A stretch of 64,000 bases of DNA from Pedobacter sp. BMA (GTDB lineage Bacteria > Bacteroidota > Bacteroidia > Sphingobacteriales > Sphingobacteriaceae), in assembly GCF_001027745.1 (NCBI RefSeq), contig NZ_LECU01000011.1:1-64000 (forward strand). The letters run 5' to 3'. Position 1 is the first letter of the stretch; each line of letters begins with the position of its first letter. Below, piece after piece: positions 33,444-43,247 of this stretch. The notes beneath the pieces are model-generated. The model made no database searches and had not been told where the DNA came from. It was given only the letters and a program-made list of their open reading frames with translations. The position numbers and the translations under genes were made by a program.

Positions 33444-34235
33444 CTATTTGAAATATCTTTTAATAGCTTCCAGCATTTCATCTGTTAATTTACCGTTGGT
33501 TGCCAATATCTCCCTTTTAACAAAATAATCATTACCTCCGGAAAAATCGAATACCTCACCACCTGCCTGCTGCACGATGAAGCACCCTGCTGCAAAATCC
33601 CACTGCTGGAGATTATATTCGAAGAATGCATCGAAACGACCACAAGCTGTGTAGACAAGATCAATAGCTGCTGCACCGATCCGGCGAACGCCATGACTTT
33701 TTTGCATCATCTCTTCCAGCAACTTTAAATACTGAGCTTGTTTATCGAACTGGTAATAGGGAAATCCTGTGGCTAGCAGGCTTGATTTTATATCCGGATT
33801 AGCAGAAACCCCGATTTCTTTTTTATTCAAATAGGCCGACCCACCTTTGTATGCATAAAACATTTCGCCTCGGTTTAACTCGCAAACCACTCCTATAACC
33901 GGAACACCATCTTCATAAAGTGCTACACTGATACCATAAGCCGGAATCCCATGTATAAAATTGGTAGTTCCGTCCAGCGGATCGATAATCCAGGTATAGG
34001 TTTTACCATCTCGGTTCACCGTTTTCTCCTCAGTGATAAAGCCTGCGTCAGGTATCAATTTTTCCAGGTTCTGCACCAATTTCTGTTCTGCCGTTTTATC
34101 AACGTAAGAAACCATGTCATTTAAACCTTTGTATTCAATTTTATTGACGTCAAACTGCATCGACTCTTTACGGATAAAATTTCCTGTGAGTCGTACAATT
34201 GAGATCACTTTATTGCATAGTAATTCGTAATTCAT
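33444..34235 (-). CDS. Inositol monophosphatase family protein
   Basis: The 263-residue protein has both metal-binding signatures: WIIDPLDGTTNFIHGIP near 81-97 with preceding GFITEEKT, and QWDFAAGCFIVQQAGGEV near the C-terminus. It hydrolyses myo-inositol phosphates or related sugar phosphates in a magnesium-dependent reaction; SuhB-type roles and 3'-phosphoadenosine phosphatase cannot be excluded. It lies 46 bp downstream of lgt on the same strand, possibly co-transcribed. Confidence 0.9.
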   Translation of the reverse strand: MNYELLCNKVISIVRLTGNFIRKESMQFDVNKIEYKGLNDMVSYVDKTAEQKLVQNLEKLIPDAGFITEEKTVNRDGKTYTWIIDPLDGTTNFIHGIPAYGISVALYEDGVPVIGVVCELNRGEMFYAYKGGSAYLNKKEIGVSANPDIKSSLLATGFPYYQFDKQAQYLKLLEEMMQKSHGVRRIGAAAIDLVYTACGRFDAFFEYNLQQWDFAAGCFIVQQAGGEVFDFSGGNDYFVKREILATNGKLTDEMLEAIKRYFK

Positions 34236-34281
34236 AGCCGTTTAACAAATCCCCGGATGGGTTGTTGTCATTTTAATGAAA

Positions 34282-35433
34282 TTATTGTGCGAAATTATTT
34301 TTATTCCTTAAGGCATAAGCGCTTAAGGCAATGCCACCTAGAACAAGAAAAGTAGATATCATTTCTGCTTGTGTGAACGATAAACCGAATACATGGTATT
34401 TAGAGTTTACCCGGATTAACTCGATACAAAAACGCTCAACACCATTTAAAATCATATAAATTCCGAACATAAGTCCTGGCGCTTTAATCTTATCGCGTAC
34501 ACTCCATAGAAATGCAAAAAGAATAAAACATATAATTACTTCGTAGATCGGAGTAGGATAAACTCCCTGAGCCAGTTCATTGCAGAACTTACCGGTGCAC
34601 CCCGCAATCGGAATACCCTCTCCCACCACATTGTTGGGATATTGGTAAGACCATAGCCAGTCAGGTAGCCACGAAAAAGGTTTTGGATTTGCATTAACAA
34701 TACCCCAGTCACCATCCCCTGCCAGGTGACAACCAATCCTGCCAACCGCATAGGCTAACATCATTCCAGGCCCACCTACGTCCAGCATATGCAAAGGCTT
34801 AATTCCATTGCGTTTAGCTATAATCAGCACTGCAGCACCACCACAGATTAACCCGCCATAGAAAGTTAAACCACTAAACGACAACAGGCGCTCTATCGGA
34901 TGCTGTACGAAATCATCCCAGTATTCAAGGTTATCAAAAAACTTAGCCCCCAAAAATCCCCATACAGCTGCCCACACAATGAGATTACTCATAATCTGAT
35001 ACGGATGTACTGTAACTTCTGTTTCTTTTGGTTTATCTAATTTATGCTTATCTTTTTCTTTGTAATCCCAGTAGGCAAAAAGCCCGGCAAAGAATAATCC
35101 TCCGAAAATATTTCCTTTTGCCGACATCAAAATAGCCTGCGCATCATTCACAAACATGGAATAATTTACCAGGGCATAAATCAATTTATAACCAATGATA
35201 AATCCAAAAAGGCCATTCATGATCAGATCTGAAGTGGTCGCTTTTTGTCCTATTACAACGTTCCTTTGAAATGGATGTAAAACGCCTAGACTTTCCTTAC
35301 GCTTTAATTCCTTGGTAAAAGCCCAATAACCTGCAACAAAAGCAAGGGCAACAAAAACACCAAAGGTATTAAATGGTAAAGGCAAATTGATGCCTAGTAA
35401 GTATTCTAAAAAATGAGATACGGTAGGAAACAT
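34282..35433 (-). CDS. lgt: Prolipoprotein diacylglyceryl transferase
   Basis: The 383-residue multi-pass membrane protein has the Lgt core SGLTFYGGLICGGAAV and the VGRIGCHLAGDGDWG signature, a Bacteroidota variant of GRIGNF, and PTPIYEV and LNGVERFCIELIRVN near the end. It transfers diacylglycerol from phosphatidylglycerol to the lipobox cysteine of prolipoproteins, which would include several lipoproteins in this window. It has an insert of charged sequence around residues 130-145 compared with the proteobacterial enzyme. Confidence 0.92.
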   Translation of the reverse strand: MFPTVSHFLEYLLGINLPLPFNTFGVFVALAFVAGYWAFTKELKRKESLGVLHPFQRNVVIGQKATTSDLIMNGLFGFIIGYKLIYALVNYSMFVNDAQAILMSAKGNIFGGLFFAGLFAYWDYKEKDKHKLDKPKETEVTVHPYQIMSNLIVWAAVWGFLGAKFFDNLEYWDDFVQHPIERLLSFSGLTFYGGLICGGAAVLIIAKRNGIKPLHMLDVGGPGMMLAYAVGRIGCHLAGDGDWGIVNANPKPFSWLPDWLWSYQYPNNVVGEGIPIAGCTGKFCNELAQGVYPTPIYEVIICFILFAFLWSVRDKIKAPGLMFGIYMILNGVERFCIELIRVNSKYHVFGLSFTQAEMISTFLVLGGIALSAYALRNKNNFAQ

Positions 35434-35519
35434 AATAATAATTTGCAGCGAAGATAGGAAAGAAAGGTCAAAGTTTTAGTACAGCAAATTGATATTTGCG
35501 ACCTGATCACATTCCGATA

Positions 35520-36848
35520 TTAACGATTAATGATGTGCGTAAACGTTTCAAGTTCTGCAACTTCGACTTCACCCTCTGCAGTTAGCGCAAGTAGCTTAAC
35601 TGCTTTTAACTCATTCACCATTAATGGATCATATTTGGCGCGGACTTTAACATAGTTTTTGGTAAAACCATGCATATAGCCCATTTTCTGGTCAGCTTCA
35701 AATAATACCTCTCCTTCTGTACCAATCTGCGATTGGTAAAACGCCCTGCGTTTTTTGTCAGAGAGAATATGCAACATTTTACTACGTTCGTTACGTTCGC
35801 TACCTGACACAACGCCTTTCATTTCAGCAGCTACTGTTAACTCCCTTTCAGAATAGGTAAAAACATGCAGATATGATATATTAAGCTCATTTAAAAATTG
35901 AAAAGTATCAAGAAAATCCGCTTTTGTTTCACCCGGAAAACCAACGATCACATCTACACCTATACAGCAATGTGGCATCACTTCCTTGATTTTTGCCACC
36001 CGCTCCACATACAAATCTGTCCGGTACCGGCGGCGCATCAATCCTAATATCTTATCAGAACCCGATTGCAAAGGGATATGAAAATGCGGAACAAATCGCT
36101 TTGAAGTGGAAACAAATTCAATGATCTCATTACTTAACAAGTTAGGCTCAATCGACGAAATACGAATTCTTTCAATACCTTCAACTTCATCCAGCGCTTT
36201 AACCAGATCAAAAAACTTATCCTCTCGCTCGCCATTGCGAATACCAAAATCTCCAAGGTTTACTCCCGTTAAAACAATTTCTTTAACACCACTTTCAGCT
36301 ATCGATTTCGCACGATTAATCACATTTTCGATGGTATCGCTCCTGCTGGCGCCCCGGGCAAGCGGGATAGTACAATAGGTACAAGGGTAATCACAACCAT
36401 CCTGAACTTTCAAGAAAGTTCTGGTTCTATCGCCAATTGAATAAGAGGCAATGAAGTTGTGATTTACTTTTTCGATATTTTGCTGATGAACAACTGTTTT
36501 TGGATTTTTGGTCAGGTCGGTAATGTATTCAACAATTCTGAATTTTTCAGCTGCTCCCAAAACCATATCCACACCTTCGATTTCCGCAATTTCCTGTGGT
36601 TTCAGCTGGGCATAACAGCCAACAATGGTTACAAAGGCATTTGGTGAGTATTTTAATGCCTCCTTAACAACCTTGCGGCACTTTTTATCTGCATGATCGG
36701 TAACAGAACAAGTATTGATCACATAAACATCGGCTTTATCCTGAAATTCTACCACGGCATAACCTGCGTCGGTAAATAAACGACCAATGGTAGAAGTTTC
36801 TGAATAGTTTAACTTACAACCTAATGTATAAAATGCGACCTTTTTCAT
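35520..36848 (-). CDS. mtaB: tRNA methylthiotransferase MtaB
   Basis: The 442-residue protein has an N-terminal MTTase domain with Cys11, Cys47 and Cys78, and the radical-SAM motif CDYPCTYC (Cys152, Cys156, Cys159). A TRAM-like domain forms the C-terminus. The GCKLNYSETSTIGR start and LNELNISYLHVFTYSERE belong to the MtaB branch, which makes 2-methylthio-threonylcarbamoyladenosine at position 37 of tRNAs reading ANN codons. Length is usual. It is followed by lgt after 86 bp. Confidence 0.93.
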   Translation of the reverse strand: MKKVAFYTLGCKLNYSETSTIGRLFTDAGYAVVEFQDKADVYVINTCSVTDHADKKCRKVVKEALKYSPNAFVTIVGCYAQLKPQEIAEIEGVDMVLGAAEKFRIVEYITDLTKNPKTVVHQQNIEKVNHNFIASYSIGDRTRTFLKVQDGCDYPCTYCTIPLARGASRSDTIENVINRAKSIAESGVKEIVLTGVNLGDFGIRNGEREDKFFDLVKALDEVEGIERIRISSIEPNLLSNEIIEFVSTSKRFVPHFHIPLQSGSDKILGLMRRRYRTDLYVERVAKIKEVMPHCCIGVDVIVGFPGETKADFLDTFQFLNELNISYLHVFTYSERELTVAAEMKGVVSGSERNERSKMLHILSDKKRRAFYQSQIGTEGEVLFEADQKMGYMHGFTKNYVKVRAKYDPLMVNELKAVKLLALTAEGEVEVAELETFTHIINR

Positions 36849-36954
36849 CTAGCCTGCAAAGATAGGAAATTAGATTTGAGTATTAAGACGTAGGTTTCGT
36901 CATTAGAGGTAAATTACAGTGAAATAACATTCCATTTAACGAACCACTAACTAT

Positions 36955-37530
36955 TTAATCCGATTTATCATTCCAACGATAACTTTCCTGCTCAAAGCCA
37001 GCCAAATCGATCACACGGTTTACAACGGTACCTGCAACTTCTTCGATAGTTTTTGGTAAGCTGTAAAAAGAAGGATTTGCAGGACAAATGATTCCCCCGG
37101 CTTCCGTTACCATTTTCATGTTGTTAATATGGATTAAACTAAAAGGGGTATCACGAACAACAGCAATCAGTTTTCTGCGTTCTTTTAAAATAACATCAGC
37201 AGCTCTCGAAATCAAATCATTAGAGATCCCATGCGCTATCCTTCCAAGCGTTCCCATAGAACACGGAATAATAATCATCGTGTCGTATTTTGCAGAACCG
37301 GAAGCGAAAGGTGCATTGAAGTCGTTTTTGCTATAAAAAGTAAAGTCATTGTAATCGTTAAAACGCTTGTTACCCAGCTCAAATTCCCAAACTTCTTTAG
37401 CATTATCGCTCATCACTACGCCCACTGATGTAATCTGATCTTTCAATTGATGCAAATGATCAAATAAAACTTTTGCATAAATAGCCCCGCTTGCACCAGT
37501 TACCGCCACAATTACTTTCTTTTTATTCAT
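36955..37530 (-). CDS. ubiX: UbiX-type flavin prenyltransferase
   Basis: The 191-residue protein starts at ATG 37530 (MNKKKVIVAVTGASGAIYAKVLFDHL); a 9-codon longer frame begins with unrelated sequence. It has the FMN-binding GASGA motif, IPCSMGTLGRIAHGISNDLISRAADVILKERRKLIAVVRDTPFSLIHI and AGGIICPANPSFY, all typical of UbiX. It makes prenylated FMN for UbiD-type decarboxylases, and such an enzyme is encoded 22 kb away at 13359-15194. It lies upstream of mtaB on the same strand. Confidence 0.93.
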   Translation of the reverse strand: MNKKKVIVAVTGASGAIYAKVLFDHLHQLKDQITSVGVVMSDNAKEVWEFELGNKRFNDYNDFTFYSKNDFNAPFASGSAKYDTMIIIPCSMGTLGRIAHGISNDLISRAADVILKERRKLIAVVRDTPFSLIHINNMKMVTEAGGIICPANPSFYSLPKTIEEVAGTVVNRVIDLAGFEQESYRWNDKSD

Positions 37531-37556
37531 TATACAAAAGTAGCTATTCCAGGCCA

Positions 37557-37636
37557 TAAAAAAAGGGCCAGAACAATGTTCTGACCCTACATCTACCTAT
37601 GAAAAACATACCCTCGAAAGGGTAAGAACAAATATA
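37557..37636 (-). ncRNA. Candidate small RNA of about 68 nt
   Basis: On the minus strand a perfect -7 element TATATTTG (37636-37629) is followed by a short hairpin, TACCCT-TTCG-AGGGTA (37624-37609), a 20-nt single-stranded stretch, and a strong terminator: AGGGTCAGAAC (37588-37578) with GTTCTGGCCCT (37574-37564) and a seven-T run. Predicted RNA is about 37624 to 37557. It ends 27 bp before ubiX. No -33 box is obvious. The alternative is that the terminator serves the Crp/Fnr gene 424 bp upstream, or that this is an attenuator of ubiX. Confidence 0.35.
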
Positions 37637-38011
37637 TATATTTTTTTAAAAAAAGATAATTGTGAAACGTTAAATAGTGCTATTGTTCAAGATATTTTTA
37701 AAAATAAAAACAAAACACTGTAAATCAATAAATTAATTTCATAAAAAATAATCTTAAGTACTAAAAATGATAATTAAAATAGCACTGATTGTTATTTAAC
37801 AGCAATGTTTTGTATAATAAATTAGCTGTTTTTGAGATGTAAATTATACTTAACAGACATTCTTTGCCTATAAATAATAATTTGAATCATGACACCATCT
37901 AAAGCCGGCCATATTTATTGACTCAAAAAGAGGCAATGAACTGCAATTGCAGGATTATTAAAACCAGAGTCTTTAAGTGATTTTCAGCTAAACGAGTAAA
38001 AAGAAAACCGC
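37637..38011. other. AT-rich intergenic region
   Basis: This stretch lies upstream of the candidate RNA and downstream of the Crp/Fnr paralogue. It is very AT-rich with short self-complementary words such as ATTTTTAAAAAT. I see no coding frame or repeat. Confidence 0.5.
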
Positions 38012-38659
38012 CTATTGATTGGTTTTATGAGCGGCAATACCCGTTAACTTCGACCTGATCCTGCTCAAAGTTTCAAGTCTCATGCATAAAAATGATGCGA
38101 TGTGTTTTAGCGGTACCCTGTTTACTAGATCAGGATACGATTTAGTAAATCGAAGATATCTTTTTTCAGCAGATTGCAGTCTTGATATATAAGCCCTTTC
38201 GCATGCAGCAAGGTAATGGATCTGCGTCATCTTCCTCCCCACGTAATTTGCAATATCAAAATTTAAATAAAGCTGCCGCGACATACTGTGCGGAACTGCG
38301 ATGGCTATCACATCTTCGATGGCCTGCACGTACTCTTCAGTATCTATATCTTCCTCCCATAAGTTACGTATGTTCCCTACCAGTTCATACTCAGATGCGA
38401 TCCATGTGGTGATTTCCTTATTTTCTTCTTTCATATATCCTCTTGCCACTCCTTTAAGCAAAAGAAAGATATACTTATTGCGATGTAATGGAGAAGAAAT
38501 AAATTTGTTCTTCTTATAAACTACTGGAAAAGTCTGGTTGTTGATAATGAATTCGATTTCTGGAGTTAAATCATGAAAATTTCTAAACACAGTAATCAAG
38601 GGGGAGAATCCATTGAAATCAGCCCACTTATCTTTAGTAACTTTTCTTTCGGGATTCAT
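38012..38659 (-). CDS. Crp/Fnr-family transcriptional regulator, paralogue
   Basis: The 215-residue protein aligns along its length with the regulator at 3880-4494: PLITVFRNFHDLTPEIEFIINNQTFPVVYKKNKFISSPLHRNKYIFLLLKG and ITTWIASEYELVGNIRNLW in the beta-roll, and HIASFLCMRLETLSRIRSKL as the recognition helix region. It carries a longer C-terminal tail (TGIAAHKTNQ). The ligand and targets are unknown. It is monocistronic with long gaps on both sides, fitting a locally isolated regulator. Confidence 0.85.
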   Translation of the reverse strand: MNPERKVTKDKWADFNGFSPLITVFRNFHDLTPEIEFIINNQTFPVVYKKNKFISSPLHRNKYIFLLLKGVARGYMKEENKEITTWIASEYELVGNIRNLWEEDIDTEEYVQAIEDVIAIAVPHSMSRQLYLNFDIANYVGRKMTQIHYLAACERAYISRLQSAEKRYLRFTKSYPDLVNRVPLKHIASFLCMRLETLSRIRSKLTGIAAHKTNQ

Positions 38660-38901
38660 AATTTATGATGTCCTCAATAATGGAAAAACAGATGAGAGTT
38701 ATAATGCAAATTTAAGCTATAACTGGTTATTTATCCTATTTATATGAAAAAACAATTTTGCCGTGAGGAATAGGTATTTCGTATTGTTTCTCTCTTAAGG
38801 ACAAGGTACCCATTATTTGTGAATAATTAACGGAAATGCCCCCGTTTCAGCCAGGTCTTTGTTAAATGCGGCAATGAGAGGCAGATGCGGGAAAATTGAA
38901 C

Positions 38902-38930
38902 AAAAAAAAGCAGGCCAAAATGGCCTGCCT
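38902..38930 (-). terminator. Terminator of the OmpA-like gene
   Basis: GCAGGCCA (38910-38917) pairs with TGGCCTGC (38921-38928); on the minus strand it is followed by eight T. Confidence 0.85.
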
Positions 38931-38956
38931 CTCATTAACACGATATATCTCTGATA

Positions 38957-39820
38957 TTACTTCTGAGATTGTTCCGGGGCCTTGCCAATTAAATCCATAA
39001 ACTGATCCAACTTAGGTGTAATAATAATTTGGGTACGTCTGTTCTTGGCTTTTCCGGCTGGGGTAGAATTGTCGGCTATAGGATTATACTCCCCTCTTCC
39101 ACCTGCGGTTAAACGTTTGGGATCAACTGCATATTTGGATTGCAGTACCTGCACAACGGATGATGCACGTAAAGCACTTAAGTCCCAATTATTGCGTATG
39201 TTGGGTTGAGTAATAGGTACGTTATCCGTATTACCTTCAATCAAAACGTCGTAGGTATTGTAATCCTTAATGATTTTCGCAATTTTATTTAGCGTTTCCC
39301 CCGCTTTATCTGATACTTCGAAGCTGCCAGACTTATAAAGCATGTTATCAGCCAGTGAAATGTAAACTACACCTTTTAATACCTGTACATCTACATCACT
39401 TAACTCTTCCCTACTTAGCGATCGTGTTAAGTTGTTTGTTAATACCATATTAAGAGAGTCGCTTTTGTTCTTAGCGTTAACCAGCTGCTTGATGTATTTG
39501 TTTGAACTATTGATCTCATCAACCAATTTAGAAATATTCACATTTCCCTGATTACTGGAATTTAAACATTTATTTAAGGCATCTTGCAAAGCAGTAACGT
39601 TGGCTTTTTCAGAAGCAATCTGCTCTTCCAAACTCTTGACCCTACTGGTAGAGCCAGAAAGTTCTCTCTGACTATCCTGATATTTATTACTTAATTCCTG
39701 ATTCCTTTCTCTCAGCTTTGAGTAGGTATCCTGAAGTTCTGCATATTTCTTATTGCTCACGCAACCAGAAATCAAGACTCCTGCTAACAGCATTATGGGG
39801 ATTGATCTATAAAATTTCAT
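38957..39820 (-). CDS. OmpA-family lipoprotein
   Basis: The 287-residue protein starts MKFYRSIPIMLLAGVLISGC, a lipoprotein signal with Cys20. Residues about 25-130 form a long coiled coil (YSKLRERNQELSNKYQDSQREL). The OmpA-like peptidoglycan-binding domain follows at about 155-275 (VLIEGNTDNVPI, LSALRASSVVQVLQSKY, GRGEYNPIADN, RRTQIII). It probably ties the outer membrane to peptidoglycan from the periplasmic side. It is monocistronic with its own strong terminator. Confidence 0.9.
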   Translation of the reverse strand: MKFYRSIPIMLLAGVLISGCVSNKKYAELQDTYSKLRERNQELSNKYQDSQRELSGSTSRVKSLEEQIASEKANVTALQDALNKCLNSSNQGNVNISKLVDEINSSNKYIKQLVNAKNKSDSLNMVLTNNLTRSLSREELSDVDVQVLKGVVYISLADNMLYKSGSFEVSDKAGETLNKIAKIIKDYNTYDVLIEGNTDNVPITQPNIRNNWDLSALRASSVVQVLQSKYAVDPKRLTAGGRGEYNPIADNSTPAGKAKNRRTQIIITPKLDQFMDLIGKAPEQSQK

Positions 39821-39892
39821 AATCTTTTATTTTTTAAGATTATAGCATAACAATTTCCTTGCCGCAATGTTTGCACGAACCTTTCCGCATTG

Positions 39893-42406
39893 TTAAAGCG
39901 TGTTAATCTCCAACGAATCGAAAGACGCCAAAGCCTTGTAAGTTCTAAACCCGATACTTCCTGACTGGTATTCACCATCAATTACTGAAACTATGGCACG
40001 CGATGCTCCATCTACAAACACTTCAATTTTAGTTCCTTTAGCTACAACTTTAAGCCGGTAAGTGGAATTTAATTTTACCGGATATTTTACTGTTGCTAAA
40101 GGAATCCATTTTTGACTCACTGCCTTACCGATTTGAATCTGACTATTGTTTGCACTCAAACCAACATAATAACCCTGATAGGCATCAGCACCAATTGCAG
40201 GGTTCGACACCCGGAAAATCAGTCCGGCATCCCCATCTGTTTTAACTTTAATATCTGCCACGTAACTGAAATCTTTAAAATTGGTATTATTGGCTATATA
40301 TTTTGATCCGTTCATGCCGTAGCCGCCCGAACCAGCATTAGAAGCAGCTTGAATTGTTCCACCTTTAAAGAACCAGCCACCACCGTAGAAAACCCAGTTA
40401 TCAGGCATTCCTTTTTCAAAATTTTCGATAAGATTACCTGTTATTTTTTTCGGTTGACCAATGGTTGGAAAGAGGCTCAAACGAATGTTTTCTGAACCAT
40501 AAGGCACCAAGGTAACTTCTTCAGTTTTTTCTTTAGAAAATACAGGACTTACAGGTACATCAAATGCAGTAAGTTTATTAGGCGCCAAACCCCAGGAGGG
40601 TATTTTTTTCGCCTTCACTTTTAGCTTAATGGGTGAGGTTTCTGCAATGAAGGGATTTATGGGAATTAATCCTTTTTCTACTTTGATCGACCCAGCTACA
40701 TTGTTTTTATCAAAGGCAAGACCATAGTTCCATGCCGACTTTGGATAAATTTCATAATCCGTAAAACCGGCCACTGCATGTGTTTTCGTAATGCTTTTCT
40801 CAGCCTTGATCTCCAGTGCATACACTAAAGGACCTCGCTCAATGCTAACAGAATTGTTTACCTGGTTTGGTGTAACAATGTGCATTGGAAAATTAAGTTC
40901 TAGTTGATCAGCATCTTTCCATTGCCGGTTTATTTTAAGAAATTCGCCAGGCTTAACCCCTTTTAATACTACTCCATTAAGCTTCACCACAGGTAAGTTG
41001 CACCATGCCGGGATTCTTAGAATCAACGGAAATGCTACCGTACCGTTCAGTGAAAGTTTAAGTCTAATCTGCTCATCAAAAGGATAATCTGTTTCTTCGG
41101 TGATTTTAATCTTATCATTTGCAACAAATCTTTCAATTTCCATAGGCCCATAAGTAACTATTGCCAAACCTTTGTCCGGGGTAGCTACAACAGCATTTTT
41201 AACAAAGTATGGCCAACCCATATGCATATTATACCTGCAGCAACCGTAGCCCGAGTATGGGCTTAAAACAATACCAGAACCATAATCCTGATTGAATCCC
41301 AATTCTCCATAAGCACTCATTACCTGGTTTGGCAGCGTGTAATAAGAATGGTTTTTAAAGTCCCTGCTAAACTGAGCAGGTAGTGCGTTGAAGGCAATCT
41401 TCTCTAATTGATCTCCAATACTGGAGTCGTGAATAATCCGTACTGCAGTTTCCAGGCTCTGCATCCATTCCACTACAGTGCAGGTTTCAACACCGCCCGT
41501 AGAGTTTCTACCGGCAAGAAATTCAGTGCCCGAACCAAGACCCTGAGGCTGTCCATGGTCGTTCATGATGTGCTCAATCCCTTTTGAAAACGCATCCATA
41601 TTGGCTTTCGTTTCGTTTAGTTGAGCATAAATTACCGGATACTTGAGTGCCTGCGCCACATTTACCATATGTTTTGGCTGAAAGTCATCTCCAAAGAAAT
41701 AAAACTCGTTGTTGCTATAGATATCAACCCAGGGATACGCCTGCTGATTCAGTTTTTCTACCAGCCTGAGTAATTTGGAATCACCGGTTTTGTTATATAA
41801 CCAAATGGCGATTTCCATATTATCACCAGCTCTTGATTTGCCCCATTCCTTAAGTGGGTCAGCATCCAGGTTAGCCAGTTCATAATCAAAATAACGGGTC
41901 AAAAATGGGATCACCCTTTTATCTAGTGTAGCCTCATAATAGCTTTGAAGTGCATACATCATGGGCATCCGTGGCCACCAGTCTTTCATTTTCCCAGGCC
42001 CGAATAAACCATTTTCCTGCTGGCTGTTCAGTGTCCAGTCGATATACTTTTGCGCTTTTGCCTTTAAACCTGCATCATCAAGCGTATAAGCCAGGGCAAC
42101 CAAACCTTTTACATAATAAGGTACCCGCTCCCATCCATTGCCTGTACCACCTAACCAATCTGTATTTTTACCCAGATTGTCATCTTCCGGATAAAGCGCT
42201 TCGGCAAACCCCGTAGCACCATCGCGTTGTTGTTCCAGTTGTTTCAATAACCAGCCCTTAGCCTTTATACTTCCTATTGGTAACTGAACATAAACATCTT
42301 GTTTCAGTGGTAGCCTGTTGAATTCGTTTGATTTTGATTGACCTTTTACCTCCAATACAGCCAAACATGTCAGTGTAACGCAAAGCGATTTAAGAATTAT
42401 GCTCAT
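39893..42406 (-). CDS. GH127-type beta-L-arabinofuranosidase with C-terminal LamG-like domain
   Basis: The 837-residue protein has a signal peptide (MSIILKSLCVTLTCLAVLEVKG). The catalytic (alpha/alpha)6 domain spans about 30-560. Glu307 and Cys309 in VETCTVVEW and the Cys389-Cys390 pair in YSGYGCCRYNMHMGW match the zinc-cysteine site known in GH127/GH146 enzymes, where one Cys acts as nucleophile. A beta-sandwich with the ENFEKGMPDNWVFYGGGW start and IGFRTYKALASFDSLEI end forms the C-terminal 195 residues, like laminin-G-type carbohydrate-binding domains. It should release L-arabinofuranose from plant glycans; the exact linkage is unknown. It is monocistronic. Confidence 0.82.
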   Translation of the reverse strand: MSIILKSLCVTLTCLAVLEVKGQSKSNEFNRLPLKQDVYVQLPIGSIKAKGWLLKQLEQQRDGATGFAEALYPEDDNLGKNTDWLGGTGNGWERVPYYVKGLVALAYTLDDAGLKAKAQKYIDWTLNSQQENGLFGPGKMKDWWPRMPMMYALQSYYEATLDKRVIPFLTRYFDYELANLDADPLKEWGKSRAGDNMEIAIWLYNKTGDSKLLRLVEKLNQQAYPWVDIYSNNEFYFFGDDFQPKHMVNVAQALKYPVIYAQLNETKANMDAFSKGIEHIMNDHGQPQGLGSGTEFLAGRNSTGGVETCTVVEWMQSLETAVRIIHDSSIGDQLEKIAFNALPAQFSRDFKNHSYYTLPNQVMSAYGELGFNQDYGSGIVLSPYSGYGCCRYNMHMGWPYFVKNAVVATPDKGLAIVTYGPMEIERFVANDKIKITEETDYPFDEQIRLKLSLNGTVAFPLILRIPAWCNLPVVKLNGVVLKGVKPGEFLKINRQWKDADQLELNFPMHIVTPNQVNNSVSIERGPLVYALEIKAEKSITKTHAVAGFTDYEIYPKSAWNYGLAFDKNNVAGSIKVEKGLIPINPFIAETSPIKLKVKAKKIPSWGLAPNKLTAFDVPVSPVFSKEKTEEVTLVPYGSENIRLSLFPTIGQPKKITGNLIENFEKGMPDNWVFYGGGWFFKGGTIQAASNAGSGGYGMNGSKYIANNTNFKDFSYVADIKVKTDGDAGLIFRVSNPAIGADAYQGYYVGLSANNSQIQIGKAVSQKWIPLATVKYPVKLNSTYRLKVVAKGTKIEVFVDGASRAIVSVIDGEYQSGSIGFRTYKALASFDSLEINTL

Positions 42407-42750
42407 ATAAGAAAACCCGGTTAGATATTTTTGCTAAACTAACAATTCCTCTTGAATTAATAAAACGTTTTAGCTTTCCTTCCGCTTAAAATAATCAGGT
42501 CTGGTACATACAATGGCACGAACTCTTCAAATAAATTTTATTTGTGATAAACACCACATTTGGTCTATACTATTACGATCAAATTTCATTAATAACTTCA
42601 CAAGCGTAAAAAGAAATTAAAATCAACATATTTTTATTAAATATTTTGACTAGGCGAGGCAATTTGCTTATTTTGCACCATTATAAACTACCTGAATACT
42701 ATTTCTTGAAATATAGTTGAAGCTGGTTTGTTCTAAAAACGCAAAGTTAA
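42407..42750. other. Intergenic region before the RRM gene
   Basis: It is AT-rich and has no credible gene; one 35-codon frame with no family resemblance was discounted. A TTATTTTGC stretch near 42668-42676 is a possible -7 region for the RRM gene. Confidence 0.4.
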
Positions 42751-43074
42751 ATGGTAAAGATTTTTATTGGCGGTCTGGCTGAGAATATTCAGGAAATGGA
42801 TATTGCAATTTTTGTTAGTCTTCATGGAAAAATAGAAACGATTAAGGTGGTACGTGATCGCGCTACAAAAAAGTGTAAAGGATATGCATTCATTGAGCTT
42901 TTAAGTTTGGATGATGCTAAAAATATTATTTCCATGCTTGATGGCGAAACTTTTAAGGGCAATGTAATCACTGTTAAACTTTGCGCCGAAGAAGCTCCGA
43001 AAAAAGCTTTAAAACCAAAACCAACCGGACAAAGTACAGGTTTCAAAAGCAAAAGACCAAGGGTACAACGCTAG
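42751..43074 (+). CDS. RRM-domain RNA-binding protein
   Basis: The 107-residue protein is a single RNA recognition motif with RNP2 VKIFIGGL at the start and RNP1 CKGYAFIEL at about 45-55, followed by a basic, Lys/Pro-rich tail (KKALKPKPTGQSTGFKSKRPRVQR). Such single-RRM proteins occur in Bacteroidota and cyanobacteria and bind single-stranded RNA; some are cold-induced. No RNA target is known here. Confidence 0.92.
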   Translation: MVKIFIGGLAENIQEMDIAIFVSLHGKIETIKVVRDRATKKCKGYAFIELLSLDDAKNIISMLDGETFKGNVITVKLCAEEAPKKALKPKPTGQSTGFKSKRPRVQR

Positions 43075-43247
43075 TTACCCCTAAATTCGTTTGCTTGAGC
43101 GTTCTTCTTCATTTAAAACTAATTCCTTTTAGTAAATATTTTTAATTTAGGCTAATCGATTTTCACAGTTAATACCGTGTAGTTTAACCAGGTCCGTCGC
43201 AAAGCCACACTGCATTCTCCCCCTTCCATCATCAAATAACCAATTAT

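Noticed and set aside
37595..37621. Micro-frame MKNIPSKG on the plus strand
   Set aside because: Eight codons covering a hairpin; no gene downstream in that direction that it could control.
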